This document shows positions 12,901 to 25,000 of a stretch of 64,000 bases of DNA, one piece after another (positions within the stretch are counted from its first letter, which is position 1; each line of letters begins with the position of its first letter). The stretch lies in the NCBI RefSeq assembly GCF_027580225.2, contig NC_073358.2:25446501-25510500 (forward strand). Direction: 5' to 3'. The notes below the pieces were generated by a model, which was given only the letters and a program-made list of their open reading frames with translations, did no database searches and was not told the DNA's origin. This DNA comes from Misgurnus anguillicaudatus (taxonomy: Eukaryota > Chordata > Actinopteri > Cypriniformes > Cobitidae). A program made the position numbers and the translations under genes.

Positions 12901-15900
12901 GCAGAGGCATTTTTCTGTTGAGACACGCCCCATAATCATAGCCCAATGGAGCGGTATCAGACTCAAATTTTGACTAGAATTGAGTATGACAACGTCAGGC
13001 TACCATTCTCCCATCAAGTTTGTTTTTTTATAGATCACAACTGGCGTACGCACGTTTCCAGAACTGTTTTGTGCATACTCAAGGTTTATAAATGAGACCC
13101 CTGAAGTTCCCTTTGTTGTTGTTCATGTCCAAATTTACGTCTCACTTGTTGTTATGATGACGTATGTCACGTGATGTATCAACATGGCGGATGTAGTATG
13201 TCCGAATTTCATTCACACTACCCATATTAATACTGTATAGAATAGAACGTACTGTTTTAACAGTCGATACGTAGGTAGGTACTTCATCTTATTCAGTACG
13301 TACTGTGACAGTATGTGATTTCGGTCACAGGGACACAGTGAGTAAGCCATATTTAATGAACAAGCAATTTGCTTGTGAAACACTTTCACTTCCACCATCA
13401 GACAATAAGTTTCATCTAGGCTTTGTATTTAATGTGAGGTACTGTAGCATTGTGGTTATTTGCGTTCACAGAAATGATCTAAACTAAGATACTCGTGCAT
13501 GAGCCCCTATTTTAGGCTTAAGGGATGAATTAACCTCTGTAATCAGTGGCTGTCTAACCCATAGTGTGAGATTAGCAGTATTCTTCCTCTTAGCATCATC
13601 ATTTGATTTATGAACCTCCCCTTACCAGACTAGATTACACTGTTAATCACACAGGGAGGAGAGCAGCCTGTGGTTTCTGAGGGAGAATTAAAACATTAGT
13701 GTTCACAGGCTGCAAATGGCATTAATTGAACAGAAGGAGGCAAACTGCAGATACCTACTGTGTAATCTGGTTAGGTTATTTGTTTGGCCTGTCTTATGCC
13801 TTGCCAAAAGCCATTAAATGCTGTAATTAAAATAATGGCGCCTGATAATGATGTTTATTCACCCAGTCACATCAAGACTTCCTCTTATCCAACAACCCAA
13901 TCTAAACCAGTTTATTCCATGCTTTACTGCGTGTCATGTTTTTATGTGGCCGGCATTAGCACTGTGTTGAGGGTGCATAAGGGTTGAATGAACAAGAATG
14001 TGGTTATTATGGTGCAGGGTAATAGGCTGACTTTTTATTTTGCTGAACGATTATGTGATAGACTGACATTACTTGTTAACATCATTGCATACTGTATGTC
14101 TTTTAGTAACTCTAGTCTTTAACGTGAAAACACAAAGCAAAAAACTTTGTGTTTGTTAAAATGTAATTATTTATCTCATTCAACCAAAGAAACGTGCAGC
14201 ATGCACTTTTTGTTGCAGACAAATTACTGTACTATGGTCATTACTTTGTGGACTCTACGTGCACTGCGTTTCTGCCGTCTATGACTGCTTCCTAAACCTT
14301 ATGTGGCATTCACACCAGATGCAGAAGAGGTGGCAAAAAAACGCTATTCCCGCGTAGTTGGGGGCTTGAAAATTTTGAGTTTACGCGCTTCATTTGCACG
14401 TGAAAGCCAGGCGTGAAATTCTAGTCCTTCGAAACATTCACGCGGAAATTCCGGTGATGGGAGGGGCTTCTGTGACTTTGCATACTCCCGGTAATCACGT
14501 CACTACTAGAGCAAGCTCCTGATTGGCTAACGCGGCGCAAATATCTGCCAAAGTTTAGATTTTGTCGCTGCAACACTCAATTTGCGCGCTCTGCGCCATT
14601 CGTGCATATCCACGTCGCAGTAAGCCTATTCGCGTCTTTGCATTGACTTGACATGTAAATCACTCGCGCTTGCCGCCTCTTCCACGTCTGGTGTGAATGC
14701 CACATTAGACAACTGCTTGTTGCCCACAGCCTCATGAGGCAAGGACTTCGGAGGCATGACGGCAGCTCCGGGAAACGCATTCGGACAGCCTTCATCGGCA
14801 GCGTAATGGAATTCTGTTTGAAATATAAACAGAGAGCGCCTTTGTGATAACTAATCCCATACTTGAAAACTGTAATACTAATTTCTTGCTAGAAATGACA
14901 TTGAAAGGCATATAAAGTGAAAATGTAACTTAATTAAATCCAGCCACTTTCTTGGCCACCATTTTATTTTTTCGAACTCGACCAGGCTCGACCAATCACA
15001 TTCCCCACGCACGCCCACGCATAGACAAGACGATGAAGGCATCTCAGGAGTCAGCGATTAAAGCAAACATTGTATTCGGACGTGCCTTGATGGCTTCCTG
15101 CCTCGGAATGCTGCCTCCGAAGGCAGCATTTCAGAGATATTGGATGCAGCCTATGAATAATTATTATGCTGTGTCTAAAATATAGACTTCAATGAAATTG
15201 TGAGGAAATAAAAATATGTGTGGTTGTTATTAGCTATGCAACAGTTCCCCATACATAGGTCACTGGAGTTTCTAGGGTTGCATACTGATAGTATCGCTGC
15301 TATAGTGTAGTATAGTGCTACTGTGGTATCCTTTTTTGTTGACTCAAGTTTTTTTATTTCTTTTTCAGGCCACACAGTCAGAAACATCCAGGCCTTCTCT
15401 GTCCTACAGAATGCCTTCTTGAAGGCCAAGAGTGGTCGACTAGCTCGCATGATCCTCGAAGCCATCGCCAACATCTACGCCGCCGACTACGCTAACTATT
15501 TCATCCTGGAGGCTCAACACACGCTGTCGCAGTTTGCAGAGCGGGTGGCCAAGCTACCGGAGGTGCAGTCCAAGTACTTCGAGCTGTTGGAGTTTGTCGT
15601 CTTGGCGCTCAATTATGTACCGTGCAAAGAGCTTTTCAGCGTCAGCGTGCTTTTGAAGTCGAGCACGTCCTACAGCTGCTGCATCACGGCCACTCGCACT
15701 CTTCTCAAGTTGGGACGCCACCACCCTGTCTTCAGTGATGTCTTCCGTGAGTTCGGATTGCTTGAAGTGCTGGTTAATCTGCTGCACAAATATGCAGCGC
15801 TCTTAAAAGAACCATCGCAGGCCCATGGCGAGCAAGGTAAGACTAAACTCTTATTAATGGCTATTTTAATATGCACAAAGTAAAAATAGCATTTAGCCAT

Positions 15901-15951
15901 TAAAATATAATATAACAACTTTGTTTGCATCAGTTTTGAAACACCTTTGAC

Positions 15952-16012
<61 letters not shown>

Positions 16013-19000
16013 TATTTAGGTGATTCCAAGAACAATGTTGCTGAAGAGCAAAAGCAGCTTGCCTGGCTTGTCATGGAGACGCTCACTGTTCTCCTGCAAG
16101 GCTCAAATACCAATGCAGGTAACGTGACTGTTTTTTCGAGAGGGTTTGGTTATTGAGACCGCATGCTCACTCTTTTTTTTTTAAATAGTAGTTTACTGAA
16201 AAAGACAATTAAAAATGTAATCGCCCTCAAGCCACCCTAGATGTGTATGACTTTCTTTTTTCAGCTGAACACAATTCGATTTATCTGAAGTAATATCCTG
16301 GCTCCCTCCAGCTTTGTAATGCATTGATACAACTCCAGTGGGTTTATATGGCTTCTAAAGCAAAACTATATGTTTGTGAGAGCGAAATATTACTATTTTG
16401 AACTAACTTAGCGATCATTAGAGTTGCGCGTATGCCCCATAGTGAGGTTGTCAATAGTTTACTAATATTTTTGTATTTGTTATTTTTTTTTACTCATTTA
16501 TGCCAAGCCACTGGATTGCTGGGCAAAAAACAGATGCGCAGTTGTGTTGGAAATTGTGTTTAAGCAATTTTGAGCGTGGCATGGTTGTTGGTGCCAGACG
16601 TGCTGGTCTGAGTATTTCACAATCTGCTCAGTTACTGGGATTTTCACGCACAACCATTTCACCCAAGGATGGTGTGAAAAGAGAAAAACATCCAGTATGC
16701 GGCAGTCCTGTGCGCGAAAATGCCTTGAGGGCATGCTAGAGGTCAGAGGAGAATAGGCCGACTGATTCAAGCTGATTGAAGAGCAACTTTGACTGAAATA
16801 ACCACTCATTACAACAGAGGTATGCAGCAAAGCATTTGTGAAGCCACAACACGCACAACCTTGATGCCGATGGGCTACAACAGCAGAAGACCCCACCGGG
16901 TACCACTCATCTCCACTACAAATAGGAAAAAGAGACTACAATTTGCACGAGCTCACCAAAATTGGACAGTTGAAGACTGGAAAAATGTTGCCTGGTCTGA
17001 TGAGTCTCGATTTCTGTTGAGACATTCAGATGGTAGAGTCAGAATTTGGCGTAAACAGAATGAGAACATGGATCCATCATGCCTTGTTACCACTGTGGAG
17101 GCTGGTGTTGGTGGTATAATGGTGTGGTGGATGTTTGTTCTTGGCACACTTTAGGCCCCTTAGTGCCAATTGGGCGTCGTAAATGCCACGGCCTACCTGA
17201 GCATTGTTTCTGACCATGTCCATCCCTTTATCACCACCATGTACTCATCCTCTGATGGCTACTTCCAGCAGGATAATGCACCATGTCACAAAGCACAAAT
17301 CATTTCAAATTGGTTTCTTGAACATGACAATGAGTTCACTGTACTAAACTGGCCCCCACAGTCACCAGATCTCAACCCAATAGAGCATCTTTGGGATGTG
17401 GTGGAACGGGAGCTTCAACTGTAAGATGCTATCCTATCAATATGGGCCAACATTTCTAAGGAATGCTTTTAGCACCTTGTTGAATCAATGGCACGTAGAA
17501 TTAAGGCAGTTCTGAAGGCGAAAGGGGGTCAAACACAGTATTAGTATGGTGTTCCTAATAATCCTTTAAGTGAGTGTATGGTGATAATAATAATAGCATA
17601 ATAATATTTTAAAACAGTAATGGACAAACATGGCAATGCTCGCTATTGTCCATATGTCCAATCGTCTATCGTCACAACCCTAGTGATCATTATGACGTGT
17701 ACTGTATGTAATATAAACAGACAATAACAGAATAAAAGTTAAAATATGGCAGCACAACATAAATGTGAGATCTCATTGCTTCTCGATTTGTCTCATGACT
17801 AGTCATCATATGCGTGTTTGTCACGTAAGCTCAAAATATTAATAGTTTTTTCTCACAATCATATTGTTTTCTTTCAGAAGACAAGCTCATTGGAGTCCTG
17901 CAGATTACTTTTATGATATATAGATTGGACACTATTCATGTATTGCAGAGCTGGGAAAAGCCAGGATATTGTTTAATATTGTTTAACTCATAGTGTGTTC
18001 TGTTAAATAATACTCAGAATTGGATTAACCGGTCAAAGTACTGATGGATGTAAAGTACTGTGCAAAAGTCCACCAGCTTTGTTGTTTTAACAAAGTTTTA
18101 ATGTCCATCCATATTTATTTCTCACTCATTTAATTAAGATACAGACAGAAAATTCAGGAAATATGTACACAAAATTAAAAACAAAACAATTTTCAGAACT
18201 AAATGTCTTCTTCAGGCATCAGTCAGTATTTAGTGTGACCTTTCATGGCACGAAGTCTTTCCTATGTGCCTCCTGGGTAATGAGAAGCCTTTATAGGCCA
18301 TCAATTAGGACTAAAGCAGCTTATATCAATTAGTACTGATAGAGGGCAGGGTTTCTCTCTTAATACTGACAGATTTCAGGTGATCTTTCTATGCTATTTT
18401 GCACCTCGTTCTCTTCATGTGTTCAATACTTATTCCCTGTGTCATTTTTACATTATTTATTATGACTCAACTTGTATACTTGAATGTTCTGATTTTTTTG
18501 TATAAATTCAGTATTTGGCTTGATGGCTACATCTGGTGGAAATTTTGTCAGTAGCCCACTTAGAAATCCTCTTACTGATAAAAATGCTGATGTGTCAATG
18601 TCAAATACTTATTTTTCCCGTTGTAATAAACCCTTTGTTTTTTTTACCTAACATTTTTACCAATTTTTGCCTGATTCAGCTATATTTTCGTAGCTAGCGT
18701 TACCTGGTGTGCATTCTTTGATCGTAAATGTTTGGTGTAAAGAGCATCTCGAGGTGCAATAATGGGATGCTTATGTATTTTGCTGTCATCAAGAACAAAG
18801 CCACACGCAGATGTTTTTTGTCAGTATGAGTGTTGCCATAGAAATTATTTGAGTTAATAAGGACATGAAGAGCTCTTGACTAGATTCTCTTTGTAATTAC
18901 AGTAAATCCTGCATGACGCGGACACATTATGTTACTGTGTGACTGGTGTGATAGATGCTGTAATGATATGTGCAAGAACTTCAACCACAATACATGTCAG

Positions 19001-22000
19001 TCATTTTCTTGAGTATCTTGAGCAGTTTATCCAACAAGAATAGCCGCCCGCCCTTAAATGGCTGATTGAAACTTCTGTACGGATGTTAAACATACTTAAC
19101 TGAATAATTCATGTAAGTGCATACAAGCTCCTTATGTCTTCTTTTAAACCTTCAGCTACTCTTGGCACATACAGTACACATCGATTAGTACTGTATGCTT
19201 GTATTCACATCTGTTTTTTTTTGCGGTTATCGACGCTATGCCATAGAAGATGATAAAGCTGAAGTTGTATAGAAGCTGAAATATTTGTCTCAGGCCCTGC
19301 ATCAGTCTCACTTTTATTGCTGAGTCAGGTCTGCGGAAAATGCTGTTACGTTTAGCTCTCTAATCATTTCTCTTTGTTACGACTGCTGCTCGGTCTCGGA
19401 CCACTGACTCTCACAGATGCTCTCATGCTTTATTCATTGTTAGACAATGTGATTGTTTTTAATGAAAAAAAAAAATACTTGAGCGACTCCAAATATTCAT
19501 ACTTCACCATCATCATTTTATCTCAGTGCAACCAATTATTGTCTTGATGTATGTGATGTTTACATATTGATTTTAAACGAATCATTAAAGTTCTTGCTGC
19601 GCTGTAATCACCCAAGTTTGTCGCAGTAAAATCATCTGTTTTCTTCCAATCTGTCAGGTTTATTTCGTGAGTTTGGCGGCGCGCGGTGCGTGCACAACAT
19701 CGTGAAGTACCGTCAGTGTCGCGAGCATGCTCTGATGATCATTCAGCAGCTGGTGCTGTCGCCATCTGGGGATGATGACATGGGCACGCTGCTGGGCCTT
19801 ATGCACTCTGCGCCATCAACAGAACTACAGCTCAAAACAGACATATTGAGGGTGAGAGTGCATTTTTTATAACTCGATACTCATGTTGTGAAGATTGACA
19901 TCACTTTGTTTTCCTTGTTCCTTAATGACTCTAGTGCTGTAAATATTATGTAAAAAATTAATATGAAATGAAAAACGCATTTTATGCATTCCTCAAAAAA
20001 TGTATTGGATTTGTATACTTATGTACTGTAGCCTATTATTAGAATAGTAATGTGTTGTGTGTGGATGTTGCAGTAGACACATTTTTCCCAAGGGAGACAA
20101 TAAATACTACCTTGACTACCTTGACTTAATCCATACCCAATATATATATATTGAAACTTTAATCCTCTAGTTCATATTTTTTGTGACCTAGATGTAGGTG
20201 AAAATGGGTTAGTGCTTGTCAGACACATGACTAAAATCTAGGATAGTACCACTGCTTTTGTCTGGGATAAATTTGACATCAACAAAGACAAACTGTAGAT
20301 TAAGAACAATAAAGAAGTAAATGAATATCAACAAAATTATTTACCAAAGTAAACCGATATACAATTGATACACCATTCAAAAACCAATAAAATATGAGAA
20401 CTCAATGAATTTTGATTCAAGCTGAAATTTGTACACATTCAGTTTTTTTCTAGCAAACTTTAACCTAAAGGGGGTCGTGCAGCGCCGCGTCGAGTCGCGT
20501 CTGGGACAACTCAGAGGTATCATACATCGGAAGTGCACATTAAATAGTGTGAGCTTAGTCAGATAGCATCTACTTCAAAATGCAAAATATACGTTAGCAA
20601 CCAATGTTAAATGATAATGATTTGGGACAAATATGATGTTGTTTAATGTTAAACTATGTGAGTGGTGCTCTGTGGCGCGACAGGGATTTAAGCAACTTCC
20701 TGATTCTAAAGGAGGTTGCACACCAGACACGCAGCTCAGCGTTGCGCAGCACCGCGGCGTTCTGAAAAAATCGAACACATTGTTTTCTATGAGTATACAC
20801 ACAACGGCGCCGACAGGTGGCACCTGTCCACGCCCAGCTTTGACTCAGGAAGTTGCTCAAATCCCTGTTGCGCCACTCACAAAGTTTAATATTAAAGAAT
20901 TAGTCAATTTTCTTAAAAGAAAAATCCAGATAATTTACTCACCACCATGTCATCCAAAATGTTGATGTCTTTCTTTGTTCAGTCAAGAAGAAATTATGTT
21001 TTTTGAGGAAAACATTGCAGGATTTTTCTAATTTTAATAGACTTTAATAGAACCCAACATTTAATACTTAACTCAACACTTAACAGTTTTTTTCAACAGA
21101 GTTTCAAAGGACTATAAACAATCCCAAACGAGGCATAAGGGTCTTGTCTAGCGAAACGATTGTCATTTTTTACAGGAAAAATAAAAAATGTACTTTTGGA
21201 CCACAACTTTTCGTCTTGGTCTGGTCCAGCGCGACCTAACGTAAATGCGTGGTGGCGTAGGGAGGTCATGTGTTACATATATAAAACGCACATTTGCGGA
21301 CAATTGTAAACAATAAACTGCCACAAAGACATTAATTAGTATCAGTTGACATACAACAACATAGGAACGGTCCCCTTTCAACACACTTGTAAACACTGGG
21401 GCGGAGTTTCGCGTTCGTCCTCTGTGACCTCTTGACGTGATGACGTATTGCGTCGGGTCACGCTAGCACATCACGACCAGATCTAGACGAGAAGTTGTGC
21501 TTTAAAAGTGTATATTTGTTATTTTTCTTGTCAAAAATGACAATCGTTTTGCTAAATAAGACCCTTATGCCTCGTTTGGGATTGTTTATAGTCCTTTGAA
21601 ACTCAGTTGAAAAAAACTGTTCAGTGTTGAGTTAAGTATTCAATGTTGGTGTCCACTAAAGTCCATCAAAACGAGAAAAATCCTGCAATGTTTTCCCCAA
21701 AAAACATAATTTCTTCTCGACTGAACAAAGAAAGACATCAACATTTTGGATGGCATGGTGGTGGGTGAATTGTCTGGATTTTTCTTTTAAGAAAATGGAC
21801 TAATCCTTTAAATAACATCATATTTGTCCCAAATCGTTAACGATTAACATTGGCTGTTAACATATATTTTGCATTTTGAAGTAGACGCTATCTGACTAAG
21901 CTCGCACTATTTAATGTGCACTTCCAGTTTACGAATTTTCCAAGTTGTACTAGATGCAACGCGAAGCTACGTGTCCGGTGTGCGACCCCCCCTTTACTCT

Positions 22001-25000
22001 TTCTACATACATATTTGATATAATCTACCAATTGGAAAAAAACTTTCTTCCTACCTTGATTAGTTCTCTTTTATCACCTCTCATATATGGGTACGTTTCT
22101 TCAAAAAACACTCAATTTCGAGCAAAAAGCTGAGATAATTCAAATTTTGTGAAGGACTTTTGATAGAGATCAGATGCAGAGCAACCTTTTTAAAACATAC
22201 ACGGAGTTTCTTTCTCTTTCATGTGAGGCGTTACTTCCTGTGGCCGGTTGCATAAAACTTTAAGACTAGCTTTAAAAGTTAGTCATGATTTTTTTTCTTC
22301 AAGACTGATCATAACTGTTTTAAGTATGTTACATAGAAAGGTAGATTGGTCTAATTTAAATCCAAATAATAAGACTGATTAGCCCTAACTAATTGCTAGT
22401 TAGTCAGAATCATACTTAAGACGCAGTCTTAACGTCACGGCTATGTTTATGCAACCGGCCACTGGTTGTAAAAGTTGTGGATAATAACGGTATTGCGGAA
22501 AGCCAGAAATTCTTGTCAGGGAAGCATTTTCTCTTAATTGACAAGTTAACTCGTCAGTGGTGGGGAAAGAGTTAAAACACCAACTTTGTTTAGCCAGGAA
22601 ATAGGCCTTAAAGCCAAAGTTTTTTTACAAGTACGTGAGGGTCTGCGTACAGTGCGTGTGACGCAATTGTTGTCATCAGAATCGTGCACACATACTCTAT
22701 GCGCCTCGCCGGATTTTTGATACATTTTATGCGTCGGACGCACATGCGCGGAAAGGAGAATGTAATATGTAGCCCATGACGTGTTGCATTTTGTCGCAAT
22801 GCGCATGCATTAAACGTCTGCATACATTAACAAGTCAAATAAACGATACTTAGCAAGGTTGTGGGTTGGACCGTGCACGCACATTCATCTACATGTAGTA
22901 AAAAAAGAAAACTATACTCTAGGTCTGGGTGATAAAACAATATCGATTTTTACAGTTGATACACCTCTATCGATAACGAAAGGAAAAAGCATTCGATATG
23001 ACGCCTGTTAATGCATTGCTAAAACTCCATTGCACTACATTGAATCGCTTTTCTAGATCTTAAACAAGCTATTATATGCCCTTATAAAGGAGCGTGCTGC
23101 GAGTGACAAGCAAATAGCCAATAACAATAGTTGCTGTGGGGTTCGGTTGCGGCATCACCATGTAACAGGAAAAGCACGTGTAAAAATGTGTGCTGTGGCC
23201 GAGGAGATTGTCAATAATAAAAGGAAAAGTTAGCTCACCAGTGTGGCAGTTCTTTGTTTTTTTGCGTCAGACCAGCATCTTGTGGCCGGGCTGTGATGGC
23301 AGTGTTCAACACATATGGAATAAAAAAAAATTCTTATTCAAGTGATTACTCTACCAGGCCATACTGATTTGGCGACATTTACAGTACATTAAAAAATATA
23401 GGTGAAGAAAAGTATCTGATCCACCATTGCAAACAAAGTTTAGAACAGACAACAAGAAACAAAGAACAGGAATCAAGCATTATGGTGACGAAAATGCTCC
23501 AGAAAGAGTCTATTTAACACCAATTTTATCTTTATGTAAGATATACACTTTTTTTGTACTACTAAACTAAAATTGTTTATTGCTTGCCTTAATAAAGTGT
23601 GTAAATAAAACATACTGTGATTAAATTTAAACTTTTTTCTACTTGTCATTTTTGAAAAGCATAATTACGTATATCAATAATTATCGCTATCGAATGATAT
23701 AACACGTTATATCGATGATAAACAGTTTAGCTCTATCACCCAGCCCTACTATACTCTGGGCTTAGAGTCTCTTACACAACAAAAATACATTTTGCTTACA
23801 TAAACTCTCCATCCACATAAAAATTCATTGAAAATCATTTGATACCCTTTATCATTCTTTTTCTTCAAATTCAGGCTTTGCTAGCTGTCCTCCGGGAGAG
23901 CCATCGAACACGCACCGTCTTTCGCAAGGTGGGCGGCTTCGTGTACGTGACCTCACTGCTGGTTGCCATGGAGCGGTCTCTCTGTTCTCCACCTGTCAGC
24001 GGCTGGGAGAAGGTCAACCAGAACAAAGTCTTTGAACTTCTGCACACTGTAGTCAGCACGCTAACAGCAGCCATGCGCTACGAACCCGCCAACTCGCACT
24101 TCTTTCGCACCGAGATCCAATACGAGAAGCTGGCTGACGCGGTGCGACTCCTGGGTTGCTTTTCCGATGCTAAGAAAGTTGGTCCTTCGACCGTTTTCCC
24201 ATCAAACGCCCAACCATTCCAGCGGTTACTGGAGGATGAGATCATACCTGCAGAAAACGTTTGTCCAACACTGAAACACTGCAGCAAGCTGTTCATCTAC
24301 CTGTACAAGATGGCCACAGACTCATTCTACAGGTGTGGATAGAAGTGATCTTTTCTTGATGGGTAGACAGTCATACATACAATATAAGTCATTTGTGTGT
24401 AGAAATCTTTACAATCCTGTCTATAAAATATGAAGTATTTTAATAGTATACAATGGCAGTATACTCACCTACTTTTACTATCAGTAGTAGAATATAGAAA
24501 GTAGTCATAATAATGACGCAGTGTCCTCCAAAAAAGTTTAACCAAATCTGAAATATCTTCGAAGTAGCCATCCTTTGCCTAAATGGCTTTTTGCATTGTT
24601 TTAAACAACATCAAATAGATGATTTATACAGTAGTTGCTATTTATGTAGGCTCATCCTCAGACAAACCCCAGGACCACCCACAATCTGATGTGTATTGCA
24701 CACAAAACTGTAACTTTACGTTCACACTGCCGTCAACGAGAGCATCCTGCTAACAACGCTATAGAAAAAGAGTAGTGGACGCTCCGAAAGTTTCCGCCTT
24801 CCGATTGGTTGCTGCTGAACCGCTTCATAGCTCATTATCATCAAGTTGAGTTGATTTCGACTCTTCTTGACACCTAGACGCACCGCATTGCTGCTCACCG
24901 GAGCTCACTGCCACCTCCCATTGAAAATGAATGACTTCCAGCAACTTTGACTCTTTCGCTGGTGTGAACACACAGTAAGAGAATTTATTAATCTAGAAAG

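Larger units (their letters stand above)
20468..22004. mobile_element. Outer foldback element containing nested foldbacks
   Basis: The arm at 20520-20645 (gcacattaaatagtgtgagc ... gggacaaatatgatgtt) reappears inverted at 21812-21935. The ends carry AAGGGGGTCG and CGACCCCCC in inverted sense. Inside lie another inverted repeat (20655-20890) and TTAA foldback family 1 copy 2. Confidence 0.6.

Noticed and set aside
15670..16113. 147-codon minus-strand frame with Glu-Arg repeats
   Set aside because: It is the complement of exons 5 and 6 joined by the CT microsatellite.
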